From: Cliona cf. orientalis
Taxonomy: Eukaryota; Porifera; Demospongiae; Clionaida; Clionaidae
NCBI GenBank assembly: GCA_963930775.1
Contig: OZ005702.1
Coordinates: forward strand, 7,192,001 to 7,256,000
DNA: 64,000 bases
Reading direction: 5' to 3'
Shown here: positions 32,527-44,200 of the stretch, in pieces
How the letters are laid out: every line of letters begins with the position of its first letter
How positions within the stretch are numbered: the stretch's first letter is position 1
The notes under the pieces: model-generated
Told to the model about the DNA's origin: nothing
What the model saw: the letters and a program-made list of their open reading frames with translations, nothing else
Databases searched by the model: none
Program-made: the position numbers and the translations under genes

Positions 32527-33428
32527 CAGTGTAGTCCACTTAATTCAAACCCGCTTAAGACGAATTTTCGTCTAATTCAAATTCTTTCAGATTCCCTACA
32601 TAGAGCTAATACATAAATTTGAATTGGTCTTTTCTCTTAAAATGAACCCTTGACCACATCCCCAGTGGCTGTATAGTTCTAATGGTGCATGTGGTAAAGG
32701 TCGTCAATACACACATCGATGCCAGGGCCTCAATCGTAGAGATGGAGTCTAAGATCAACTTTCGACTTCGAGTTTCGATGCTTCTATCAAAGGAGATGAA
32801 CTCGACAGCACAGTACAGCTTCCGAACTTCAGATCAGTCGTGGCATGACGCGTGCTATAAATAGCGCAAGGCTAGCTTTATTTATCCACAGGATTACGTC
32901 AGCCAAGAGAACGCGTGAAGTTCGGCCGGCATTACTCGTCGGAGAAAGTAGCACTCAGCTTTTAATGTATTCGCTGGATATGTATGTAAGTTAATACATG
33001 ATTCTGTGGATTTTCAGGTCTCAGAAGTGTTCTGTAAAGGCTCTGAATTTTAGCGCTATGACGACATAGGTTACATCATAATTACATCATAATTACCTAA
33101 TAACCGCAAAAAAGTAAGTTTATACTGGGGATGTAATTAGACAAATTACAGCCAGCTTTAGCATGCAAAAGTACACATATTTATATAAATATTATAGAAC
33201 ATAGATCACATGGAGATCACTACAATCCTCCTTGAGATATGAAACTATAAGTGTCTATTACCTAAATCACTCTCAGAACAATTCTAAAGCTTCTGAATGT
33301 TCCACTAAATTAAATAAGCATTGCAGGGTCTCAATACAGTGGTTTATATGAATCTCTGTAATTCAAATTTTCGTTTAATTCAAATATTTTTCATGGATTT
33401 TGAGATTCGATTTAAGTGGACTACACTG
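32527..33428. mobile_element. Non-autonomous TA-inserting DNA transposon (902 bp)
   Basis: Termini CAGTGTAGTCCACTTAA and TTTAAGTGGACTACACTG are inverted repeats flanked by TA (32525-32526 and 33429-33430), the signature of Tc1/mariner-pogo-type elements. No transposase frame is present. Its interior (about 32690-32965) shares a block with 54030-54310. Confidence 0.82.
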
Positions 33429-33829
33429 TATATATAATATATATTATATGCATGCACTATAGCTATAATAGACTTTAGGGGAAAAATTATTCATAACCAT
33501 GAGAGCAACCAATAATAGAGAAAGGATAATCATTATTACTAACTCGTGATCATGCAGTATGAATGAGTCAGACATGATACATGCATGACATGCACAGTGA
33601 CTCCATAATATGCACATAATAATAATATTATTATCATGCATAATACGGTATTATATGCATAAAATTTATAGATCAAGCAAGCAAGTAATCACTATGAATG
33701 ATATAATATAGCCATGCATGGTCTAGAAATATACAGGAACAGCCATTAATTTTAAACAAGCATCCACACTGTCATGCATGCAAAAAGTTTAAATGTTAAA
33801 CATGTCTGACTCAATAAATTTATTAAGTT

Positions 33830-34882
33830 TTAGCGGGCCAAGTACATCTGATCTCCTTTTGAATTAATTTTCCAGGGGCTTCCCAAATGCTGTACAATCC
33901 ACTCGAGCTTTTCACAAGTAATAAGAGTGGCATAATTTTCTTTACGTACGTCACTCCCTCCAGTATGCACTCCAAAAATTTCACACTGATATTCTGAATC
34001 AGAACCTTGTCCCATGATATGTATCATAGGACTCCCACTCTGACCTGCACTTGTATCGATGAAGTCATATCCAAGAAAATCTTTCTGATCATTATCAGAG
34101 AAGACTTTTCTCTGCTCCATGGGCACCTTTGCAGCCATACCCCACTTCTCACCACCAACATTTTGATTATGTGCTTGTACCGGGAATCCAACCACAGCTA
34201 CCTTACAATTGTCAGTAAAATATCTGGCTCCAGCTGCTAGCGTGGGAAAGATCCCAGTGGATGTCATAGTTTCAAGATGCTGGTCGTTTTCTGGCACATC
34301 AATCCAGCAAAGAGCGAGGTCAAACCCAGACGCTGGACACGGATTTTCAAAATATTTAGGGTGCACCTCCATCTTTCGAATCTTGTACTGTTTCATCAGA
34401 GAACTCGACTCCAAGCTGGATGCTCCATTTTTTCTGAGCTCAAACCATATATTTTTGGCATTCATAGGTTCTGGGTCAGCGTTCTTGTTGTAGTCCACCA
34501 CATTGTGTGCACATGTTAAGAGACATCTTCCATCTGCGATCATTGTTGCTGTTCCACAGTATATTTGACCATTGAAATCCATGCGAAGAAGCCCGATGTG
34601 TGGATATCCACTGCTATGGTAATCATTGCATGATGCAGCTTGTGTTAACACACTCTGACCGTCGATATCCTCTGTGCTGATTTGGATGTATTCTCTGTGG
34701 TCAATTTTAGCATTCGGATCAACCACGCACACTTCTTCATTTGTGTCTGCCACTGCTACATCCTTGAATTCACTAGCTGCAGACTGGCTTAACGACAGCT
34801 GACGAGGACGGTATACATTTGCAAACTTAGATGGAAAGTCGTCCATCGCCAAAGGGGGGATGGGGAAGGAAGATGCCATCAT
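33830..34882 (-). CDS. V8/trypsin-like serine protease (350 aa)
   Basis: A single exon of 350 residues. The triad fits a chymotrypsin-fold, V8-like (glutamyl endopeptidase type) peptidase: His126 in LLTCAHNVV, Asp188 in SGFDLALCW and Ser282 in SAGQSGSP. The region before residue 90 is a propeptide-like segment without a signal peptide, so the enzyme may be cytosolic or exported by another route. The ATG at 34882 lies 7 bp after TTTTGCAG, so a 5' non-coding exon is likely. It sits between NLR1 and NLR2 on the same strand. Substrate unknown; a link to NLR signalling is only positional. Confidence 0.88.
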   Translation of the reverse strand: MMASSFPIPPLAMDDFPSKFANVYRPRQLSLSQSAASEFKDVAVADTNEEVCVVDPNAKIDHREYIQISTEDIDGQSVLTQAASCNDYHSSGYPHIGLLRMDFNGQIYCGTATMIADGRCLLTCAHNVVDYNKNADPEPMNAKNIWFELRKNGASSLESSSLMKQYKIRKMEVHPKYFENPCPASGFDLALCWIDVPENDQHLETMTSTGIFPTLAAGARYFTDNCKVAVVGFPVQAHNQNVGGEKWGMAAKVPMEQRKVFSDNDQKDFLGYDFIDTSAGQSGSPMIHIMGQGSDSEYQCEIFGVHTGGSDVRKENYATLITCEKLEWIVQHLGSPWKINSKGDQMYLAR

Positions 34883-35704
34883 TCAAGCTGCAAAATCACA
34901 CACCAGTAAAATTATTAATGTCTATATCGAGCTCTGGGAACTTAAGCAGTGCGGGTTTTATTTATGTCAATAGCTATGATCGCATAAAATGTCAGATTTA
35001 GCCCACTAGCGGTCTATTTATTGCAGCGGATCCATTGCTACCTCCAGGGGGTACTCTATGGCCATAAGACATGTACAATTTTCAGAGAAGCATAGCTGAC
35101 AAAACAGAGTAGTGAGAAGCCCTTGTTGGCAAACATGACCCATCTATCCAAGCACTAGACTGGCCTTACTTGGTAAACTGAAGCCTTTCCAGCTCCGAGT
35201 GAACGCACTTTCTTGGATAGCTGCTTCTCACGATTACTGACTTCTTTGAAAAAGGTTGAAATTGTTCTTAGACAGCTGCACACATTCTAGCGTGTCCCAG
35301 TCTGCTGTGTGCATGTATTTAATACTTCGGCTGATTAGCCAGGAAGCAGGAAACAACTGTGGCTTGTTGCATTATTGTGGTCAAATTAGGTTACTTAGCT
35401 GTCCTGCATCCTATTTGACAGCATACTACAACTAGGACAGTTGTTACTTGTATATTAAATGTTGCACCCCTATGACTTTTCTCTAGTGTTATAAATGTCA
35501 TCGAGGGCTTATCGAGCACAAGTAAGTCACGTATGTGGCTCAACTCGAAAACTTAAAATCCTTGATGACATTTATGCTATTTTTTTATAAACTAGGTCTT
35601 CTTCCTCAGTACACTGCATGCTAAATTTATCCTTGAGAATCCCATACACAATCCGGTGTCACAGCAAATTTAATTTGGTCCAGTGTCATATGAAAATGGG
35701 TCCC
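34883..35704. other. Intergenic between protease and NLR2 remnant
   Basis: No gene recognised. Ends at the abrupt truncation point of the NLR2 NACHT remnant near 35705-35720. Confidence 0.45.
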
Positions 35705-36508
35705 CATTTTTCTCATTTTCAGAATAATATGCCATAAATAGTGAAAGAGAGGGATCTATTGGCTATGTCAAGATGGGCTACAATGGAAGCATTCAGAGGA
35801 AGGTAGCAGCTGCCCTCCATAGCTGGGTTACTGCTAAGTCCCTCCATTAGAGTCTCCACAGTTTTTGTATCATTGTTGAGACACTCGGTAAAGAACAGTC
35901 TCTGCTCCTCAGCAGTGAATCCTAATACTTCAATTCGTGAGGAGACCACAGGGCAAAGGTCACCAGATGAAATCGGATGACAAGTTACCGTTTTTGACAG
36001 CAGGTTCCCCTGAAAAAAGGTTTGGTCTGATCAGTGTACTGATGATTGAGTCTTTCTGCAGATGTGAGTCCTCTGCCCCATTGCTGACAGATGTGTACAG
36101 TCAGTGTGCTCTTCCCGCTACCTGGAGCACCGTCTATTAGAACCACATTTCTCTCTCCTTCAATGTTCTTGAAGATGTCTTTCAGTTCTATGGGGGACTT
36201 TTCTAGAAGCATGCCATCAATTTGTCCCCGGATGGTTTTGTGGATAATTTCATTGTCAACTCTTCCTCTTTGAATCTTTTCCTTCCTGATGATGGTCAGA
36301 TTAAAGACTTTTTGTGTTGCTGAAGGAAGCCATTTGTTGGCGGATACTTGTAGGACTTCCATGTACTGCTTCTCTAGGTAGCTGCTGTGTTTAGCTAGGT
36401 GAATCAGAGGTCAGCGTGCTGGAATCGGTTCAAATGTAAAAATTATTTTTAGTTCATCGATTAAATCTACTTCATTCACTTCGTGAAGTGATGCTATTAA
36501 ATAGCTAC
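35705..36508 (-). pseudogene. NLR2 NACHT exon remnant
   Basis: Begins at the conserved acceptor (CAG|GTAGC at 36508). It is homologous to the other NACHT exons through Walker A (GAPGSGKSTLTVHICQQWG), then jumps by internal deletion over Walker B. It resumes at SSRIEVLGFTAEEQRLFF and ends at TIYGILF with a stop. All LRRs are missing. Indels near 36490 and a CGA-to-TGA change in the pre-NACHT linker (about 36412) add further breaks. It cannot encode a working NLR. Confidence 0.88.
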
Positions 36509-37868
36509 CTGTACAAAGTGTTGAGGAGGAATGATAATTATTTTACATGAAATATCCCCTTTCGGCTGCTGAGGTAGCTACACAATTTTTTGTATGCAGT
36601 ATACAAGCAAGTAGGCACCAACTTGCATTTTTCATATATTGGAAAAGGAGATTTGCTCATCCTAGCCACACTGCAGCTGGGGGGCGGGTTACTTGGAGTA
36701 GGGAGTTCATAGGCTGCAGCGTAGCTAGGATAGTGAGGCAGTTAGGATAACCCCTTGCAAAGCACAGGCGAAAAATTTTAGCCATGCCCATTTTTCCATT
36801 AATGAGTTAGCCAACAATCACAGTGCTTGGTTTTGGCTACCTTTCTTGGAGAAATGCCAGTTATGGCTGTATAATCGTGAGTTTTCAATCGTCCACATCG
36901 TATTTCCATACTAGACTATATATTGGAATGTAAGTTGCTCTGCCTACCTCTGCGATTTTATACGAGGTAGCTGTCTCAGTTGCCCCTATGGTAGCTATAC
37001 CTCTGGAGTTTAAGATCGGATTAAAGTAATTTACTCGCACACGTTTGGGATTCTGCATAGAGCCTTCAATCCTCTAAACAATGTAGCTACTGCAAGCCAG
37101 GTGCCTCATACATAGGGTGTATCCACCCTTATTAATTTTGTGGCGACAGGTGCAGGCCTCATGCATAGTTCAGGGCTGCCTCTTAATCTGATAATTATCC
37201 CATGGGTATCTATCTATTAATTTTTTGTTTCTCTATCAGCATAAAAATCGCCAGATCTCAAGATGAGCGACTCCTAAGCAATGAATCCATCAAAATCTTT
37301 GATTACTTCATTATGCTACAAATCGTTTGGTAAGGTCCATGATCCACGAGTCGAGTATCACAAACACTGTGCTTTTTTTTGGTCACACCTATTAACCGCA
37401 CCCCATGTGCTTTCTGCTCCCTAGCATAATATTATATAGGTAAAGGTCGTCAACAAGCATACATGCAGTACAAATGGATGCACTATGGGGATGCAGTATG
37501 GGCACACCCAATATCATGGATCATAGTTATAACAATACTGCAATGGGGTTAGTCATTAGCAGGTATCCATAATATTATTATGGGATAGAACCCCTACAGG
37601 TCTGATAGAATCCCTATTAATTTTGATACTACCCCTACAACTTTGTGGCTCACAGGTGGTGGGAGGGGGGTATGGTTAGTTCCCCCCTGCCTCATTTGTT
37701 AGCTGCTGCAAACCAAGTGGAACAAACGTGTATGTATGGGAGACAGGATTGGGGGGTTCTAGTACGCAAATGTGTGTGCAGTACACGGAAATAGTTATCT
37801 ATTCTCTCATGCACCTTTCCCCATGTATCCCAATGGTGTGATAGCTACATAAATTTACAGCTGCTCAC
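36509..37868. other. NLR2 intron
   Basis: No gene. 37640-37865 is closely similar to 29820-30050 of NLR1, confirming duplication of the whole unit including intron sequence. Confidence 0.6.
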
Positions 37869-38161
37869 CTGTAAGTAGCATCGAGTCTAAACTTGTCCCT
37901 CCATGTTCTGAGCATGTCAATGCGTTGTCTGGCAGGGGTGGCCGGGGGGAGGGCTGTGAGAATCCCCCTCTCCTCTGCTGGACTCAGACGCAGGTAAGGG
38001 GACAGATCTCTCCACTCTGCTATGGACTGACTCAACTTGACCAGGTGGGCATTAGCACAGGGACTATCAAGGAGCTGAGCAGGGAACTTGGACAGCTGCT
38101 CCTCAAGGCTGTGAATAGGTCTGGCAGACATACTGCCTACAGATACATTTCCTTCAGCCAT
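37869..38161 (-). CDS. NLR2 exon 1 (intact DEATH domain)
   Basis: The ATG at 38161 (MAEGNVSVGSMSARP) starts 97 codons plus 2 nt, ending in TACAG|GTGAGC, with the same limits as NLR1 exon 1 and about 93% identical protein by eye. The downstream NACHT exon is destroyed, so any product would be a DEATH-only peptide reading into a damaged exon. If transcribed it could act as a decoy or adaptor; that is speculation. Confidence 0.65.
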
Positions 38162-38366
38162 GGTTTCTAAAAATGTCAGATTTCACCTACATGTCGTGGT
38201 TGTATCACGTATGAATAGCAAACTAGTGTCTAGCTATCCTGTATTCAACTCACAATAAGTGCAACCAAAACGTGGACGAGATGATAGGATAGCATGGCGA
38301 GCAGAGATCGTGCGCTGTCAGATAAGCCAGGTTTTACGGTGGCCCAGAACGTTTGAGTTAGCCTGA

Positions 38367-38444
38367 TCATGTGATGTTATCAAAAGGTGGGTGGGGCTCG
38401 TTCTGCAGCCCAAATGCAAGGTTTAAAATCTATGCGCATGCGCA
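38367..38444 (-). promoter_or_regulatory. NLR2 promoter motif cluster
   Basis: TCATGTGATGTTATCA (38367-38382), then GGTGGGTGGGGC, then TGCGCATGCGCA (38433-38444), in the same order as in NLR1 and NLR3, 205-285 bp upstream of the ATG. The motifs remain although the gene is broken. Confidence 0.55.
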
Positions 38445-38689
38445 TTACTTGACTATCCGGTTCCTGAACAGGAAGTGATTGAACTGAAAATATTTGACTA
38501 TGGAATGAATAATTAATGATATGACGGAAGTGACCATTGTTATAGTACTAAGCAACAATTATTAATTGTATGCCCAGTGGATTATCATTGATTGATTGGA
38601 AGCAGGGAAGTGATGGCTGACACAGCAATAATATGAATACTGGGAATTTTGTTTATGAGTGAGAACTAATAGCAATGATCGATGTGGAG

Positions 38690-39029
38690 CATGTGAAGGT
38701 AAACCTGTTAAACCAGTAGAGGGAGTGGGGAGGAGAGGAGGAGGATTGTTAGTGACGGGAGAATCTCCAATGGTGATGATTTCGTGAGATGATCGACTGC
38801 CTGATGGGAGTTTGGGACGAAGAGGAGGCATATTTGAAGAGGAAAGCTGATGAAAAGGAGTCCCATTGCTCAGTTTCTGAGACGAATTACTAGTAGTGAT
38901 GAGACTGGGTACTGGAGGAGTTTGCATCGAGCCAAGAAGCTTAACTTGAGCACTGGAGTTCAAGGATCGAAGAGCGTTGTGAGCAGAGGCAGAGTTCATT
39001 AATGGAATCCAGAGTTTGATCCATGGCAC
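38690..39029 (-). pseudogene. Pro/Ser-rich reading-frame remnant, copy 2
   Basis: Nearly identical to copy 1 at 30914-31246, with the same early stop in the alternative frame and the same HEIITIGDSPV peptide. The open frame continues to 38562 beyond the conserved part. No function assigned. Confidence 0.4.
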
Positions 39030-39347
39030 TGTATTGCATCACTCTTCTCTGCCCTACACACACATGCACACACAGCAAAGGAATGACTCATGATAACAGA
39101 TTGACCACAAGCATGTACTGAGAATACCATGGCTGTACACAATCATCATAGGGTTACCCCAAACACATGTACACACACATGTAGAGGAAATAGGGTATAA
39201 GGTAGTAATAGGGTAAACATGTATAAGGTAGTTGGCCTTAGGTGTGGAGCACATGCTTTCCTGACTCACTTAGTCGACACAGATAGTGGGTCATCTAGCT
39301 AGCTACAGTGTACGTAAGCTGAGACTAACCATTAGGAACAGGGATTA

Positions 39348-40223
39348 GCGTAAAACCTCGACTATCGGCCATGTTTTTCGCCTCCGGGCGTAACTCCAAG
39401 TAGGAACGGTTCTAGACTCTACTTCAAAGACCTACAGACTGGTCTTATGGAGCTCTACACACTGATATAAAAATAATGTACCTTAGAATAGCAGACACGG
39501 TACAGCGATCTCTCGAAACTCCTGTTCGCTGGCCTGTATTATCGATAACCACCAGGTATTATCGGCTGTAGACATACACCTGCAGTACAATTATTATCGG
39601 CCAAATCGAGCCTTTTTGTGTGTCGACTCTTACCTGTTCAAAATTGCCACTCCTGGTCAACAGTACTGAAACCAGCAGGTGTGATTACCCTTTACCAATT
39701 TCAACCAACTCGTTCTATGCAGCATTACTGAGATACAGTGAAAACAAGCTATGAATAATCATTACTCCATTGTATACAATACATTTTATGATTGATAATG
39801 ACATGATATAAATGCTGATATTAACTTCGGCGATGCTCTCTGGGGTTCATATGAGTACTGTCTCCTTTCTTCTGATCTGGATAAAAGTAAGTCAAGTGTC
39901 TAATATCAGATTAGGCGATGTAGCTAGCCTCCAGCCCTCACGATCCACCACCATTCAGTACGCCATGTTACGCCCATTCAAATTGGTTCAATACCATTCT
40001 ATACCCTTCTCTCCCTTGTATTTAAGTTGTAGAAGTAAGTTAAGCCTACCTGGTAGCTTCAAACGAGTCTAAAACCTCTGATCCAGTCTTCGAGCATAAA
40101 CGGAGCTCCGCATCATCTTTGTAAATTTTCTGTATAAACGCGTAAATGTCCGTAAAATATAGGTCGATAATCGATGTACGCTCGGCCGATAACACAAGTC
40201 GGCCGATTATCGAGGTTTTACGC
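39348..40223. mobile_element. DNA transposon inserted in NLR unit 2 (876 bp, TA target)
   Basis: Termini GCGTAAAACCTCGACTATCG and CGATTATCGAGGTTTTACGC, with TA duplicated at 39346-39347 and 40224-40225. Units 1 and 3 (31573 and 45786 regions) have the uninterrupted GGGATTAATACAGAGG site, so both ends are proven by empty sites. No transposase frame is seen; pogo/Tc1-type by target site. Confidence 0.92.
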
Positions 40224-40226
40224 TAA

Positions 40227-40516
40227 TGCACCTATCAATATAATGCCCCACTACCCCCCTCCCGGGCGCTATAGGGGGCAACACAGGGGGATTGACATAG
40301 AAAACCAAGCCCCAGACAGGGGCATTTGACAAGTATGTATTCGATATTTGTCAAATCCCCTATCAATTCCCCACCCTGGAAGGGGGATAGAGTGGGGATT
40401 TGACAGACGAGGCTGGCCCCACCTTACGGGAAGTTGACGAGTTCATTAGTCAAATCCCCACCTAGCCCCTATGGTTCCCGGGAGGGGGGTAGTGGGGCAT
40501 TACATTGATAGGTGCA
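40227..40516. mobile_element. MITE with TAA target duplication (290 bp)
   Basis: Termini TGCACCTATCAAT and ATTGATAGGTGCA form part of inverted repeats of roughly 38 bp (one- or two-base interruptions). TAA flanks both sides (40224-40226 and 40517-40519), typical of PIF/Harbinger-like elements. The empty site is seen in NLR units 1 and 3. The 876-bp element sits in the TA of this element's left duplication, so this MITE inserted first. Confidence 0.92.
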
Positions 40517-40674
40517 TAATACAGAGGAGGGGGCACCCTGGGATCCCCTACCCTTCACACCGCAGTACATAAGACCCGTTCCTCAGACAACACTGGACAC
40601 AAATTAACAATCCTTTGTTATTTGCTAAGCCGAGAGTAAAATTGGAGTCCATGGACACTAGCTATATCTTCAAC

Positions 40675-40768
40675 AAAACATGTCCATCAAACATCCCCAA
40701 GTGAGTTAACATATTATGTTAACTCACTTTATGTTAACTCACTTGGGGATGTTTGATGGACATGTTTT
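40675..40768. repeat. Perfect 38-bp inverted repeat
   Basis: Arms 40675-40712 and 40731-40768 are perfectly complementary. ATGTTAACTCACTT is repeated once more inside (40716-40729). Unit 3 has only one arm (about 46030-46070), so the second arm arose by local inverted duplication in unit 2. Confidence 0.85.
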
Positions 40769-40824
40769 GACTTGAGCAGGTACCTTCTCTTATTGATCTA
40801 GGAGTTCCTTTAGTGATTTGTTAC

Positions 40825-40956
40825 TCACTCAAGGGAATTGCCAACCCCCCAGGCCAGTTGTGGAACTGTCAACAATACCAGCAACTCCCTAGCTGTTAGT
40901 GCTGGAGCATTAATAGTAGCAGATCGGTCATCCACAGCTAGTGCTGCTTCTCTTAC
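40825..40956 (-). pseudogene. Exon-like remnant of unknown gene
   Basis: After a good acceptor (ACCCACAG at 40957) 43 codons are open (VREAALAVDD to WGVGNSLE). The unit-3 copy (about 46120-46255) is frameshifted. This and the Pro/Ser-rich remnant probably come from one gene carried along in the NLR duplications. Not recognised. Confidence 0.35.
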
Positions 40957-41246
40957 CTGTGGGTATTAGGTGTATTATGTATACACATGAATGTCTGTGT
41001 ATGGAAATTGTACATAATTTTATATGCACGTGAACTTAAGTGTACATGATATTATGTGTGTGTGCAAGTTATTTATAATCACCTAGCAAACAAACTTGGC
41101 TGTGAGATGCATGGGTGCATGTAGATGATATTAGGGTAGCTTGGTGGTGAAAATGGGTCAGAGATAAAACAAACCAGTTACATGACCTTGCTCCAGAACA
41201 TACATGTTCCATGTCTTCCATTACAATCTGGTCCTTCTTCCACGCA

Positions 41247-44200
41247 CTAGTCCAAGATATCAGCTGGTTGGGACACACTGATCCTAGCTCTCTCTACATA
41301 CTCATGACACTGTATCTCTCGGCTGTGTAGTGAAGTATGGTTTGTCACAAAGGTGATAGGTCCTAACAAAACACAAGACTCATGGTAATTGATATTGCAT
41401 GTTGAGGTACTACTCTGAATCAAATGAATATCTTCATCCGTGATGCCAAAAATGCGTAAATACAAGGTTTTGAGAGTGGTGTTCTTCTTGAGACCCTTTA
41501 TGATGAATAATGCTGCACTATTTGATATCGCTTCATCTAATGACAAATCAAGTTCTCTCAAACTTTTGTTTTGCTGTAGCATTTCAGTGAGTGCTGGACC
41601 ACTCTCCTCTGTGATTCTTAGTCTGCATGAGTACAAACTTAGTTCAGTAAGTGTTGAGTTGGTTGTTAGGGCCTCTGCAATGTACTTTAGTCCTTTATCA
41701 CCAATTGGATTGCGCCTTAGATTCAGCTTATTCAATGCTCTAATATTTCTCAATGCCTCAGCTATGTATGAAGCCCCTACTTCAGTGACCTCATTGTTGC
41801 GTATATCCATGTCAAGGTGACCAGTAATTTCACTGTGAGGATCCAAACTCCTGCTAAGACTTTGCATGAGGATTTTTATGCCAGTATCACCTAGAGAACA
41901 ACTATTAAGGTTAACTGAGAATCTGCCATTATAACTTATAGCAATGCAAGCCAGGAAGTAGCCAATGGAGAGGCAGTCTTGGGGTAAGAGTGGCATACTA
42001 TAAAGAGTAAGGTCAAACAAAGACCCACCTAAGTTATCCAAAAATACTACATTGTCTCTAAGCTGTTCTCCTACATATTTACATAAGTCAGTGTCCTGAG
42101 CCTCATACAAGCAGTTCAAAAGTGAAACTAAAAGAGCTTGAGAGCCTTTTTGAATAATTTTTCTAACAAGATCATAAATACTTGCAGGGACAGGACGCAA
42201 GAAACGTGGTACTAAGCTGAGGAGAGGCCTTGATGCACGAAGCTTTGTGATGGCTGCATAAAACTGAAGCACTGCACTAAATTGAGCATCTGATTCATTG
42301 AACATGGAGTCAAATGTTGAGATTTGCTCACTGGCTGACATTCGAGATATATGAACTGCAGCTAGCATCTCCTGAACAGACAGATGTAGAAAATTGTGAT
42401 AAACTGAACTACCATGAGAAACAATACTAGGTGCAGCCTGCAGTAGACCAAGCTTACAAATCTCAACTGAAGATCCTAAAGCTTCTATGTCACTGCTAGA
42501 AAAGGTCACCTTATTGTTCCTAGCACCAGTGAATGCTAGTTTACAGAGCTGTTTAAAAGAAGAGTGCAATTCATCAGGTAGTTCATCAAATGACTCAAAA
42601 CTGGCTAGTGTTAGAGATGCTCCTTGTCGTTCATGAAGATAGCGAGAGAGACAGTGCTGGACAAGGGAAGAAAATATGCCATAAATAGTGGAAGGGAGGG
42701 ATCCATTGGCTATGTAAAGATGGGCTACAATGGAAGCATTCAGAGGAAGGTAGCAGCTGCCCTCCATGGCTGGGTTACTGCTAAGTCTCTCCATTAGAGC
42801 CTCCACAGCTTTTCTATCATTGTTGAGACACTTGGTAAAGAATAGTCTCTGCTCCTCAGCTGTGAACCCTAATACTTCAATTCGTGAGGATACAATAGGG
42901 CAAAGGTCACCTGATGAAATCGGACGAGAAGTTACCATCACTGCAGTTTTTGACAGTGGGTTCTCCTGGTAAAGGTTTGGCCTGATCAGTGTGCTGATGA
43001 TCGAGTCTTTCTGCAGATGTGATGGTAGCTCATCAAACCCATCCAGTATCCAGAGAACACCACTGCCTTTGACAGCCATAATCTCTGCAGCAATCTGTTC
43101 AGCAATTGAGCGATTTTCACAGGGAAGCAAGTTAGTAATCGAGTGTGCACTCTGTACTCTTGGGTCTCGTAACTGGACAAGTATCACAACAGTGAACTCA
43201 TTGAATAGTTCTCCTCTGCCCCATTGCTGACAGATGTGTACAGTCAGTGTGCTCTTCCCGCTACCTGGAGCACCGTCTATTAGAATCACCTTTCTTTCTC
43301 CTTCAATGTTCTTGAAGATGTCTTTCAGTTCTATGGGGGACTTGTCTAGAAGAATGTCATCGATTTGTCCCCTGATGGTCTTATGGACAAATTCATCGTC
43401 AACTTTTCCTCTTTGAATCTTTTCTTTCTTGATGATGGCCAGGTTGAAGATTTTTTGTGTTAATGAAGGAAGCCATTTGTTGGCAGATAATTGTAGGGTG
43501 AAGAGGACTTCCATGTACTGCTTCTTTAGGTAGCTACCGTACCAGTCAAGATCATGTTTTGGTAGCTGAATCAGAGGTCGGTGCATTGGTATTGATAGTA
43601 CACATTCAAGTTCATCAATCAAGTCTACTCTATTTGCATCGTATAGAGCTGTTATCAAACACCTGTATAAATTTTTATGAAGGGGAATAGTTAATTGACT
43701 TTGGCCAGTTAAGTTGTAGTGATGCATGCACAAATTTCATACACATTACTTGGTGCGTACACATAGCTACATAATATTTTTGTGCAAGGAAGAAATAATA
43801 TACTATAATATGATCATATAATTTGTTTGTTATAATAATATTATTGCAAGCTACATAAATTTACAGCTGTTCACCTATAAGTAGCATCGAGTCCAAACTT
43901 GTCCCTCCATGTTCTGAGTATGTCAATGCGTTGTCTGGCAGGGGTGGCCGGGGGGAGGGCTGTGAGAATCCCCCTCTCCTCTGCTGGACTCAGACGCAGG
44001 TAAGGGGACAGATCTCTCCACTCTGCTATGGACCGACTCAGCTTGCCCAGGTGGGCATCAGCACAGGGACTATCAAGGAGCTGAGCAGGCAACTTGGACA
44101 GCTGCTCCTCAAGGCTGTGAATAGGTCTGGCAGACACACTGCCTACAGATACACCTCCTTCAGCCATCAGTGATCTTTTATGCTTAGACATAATTTGACG

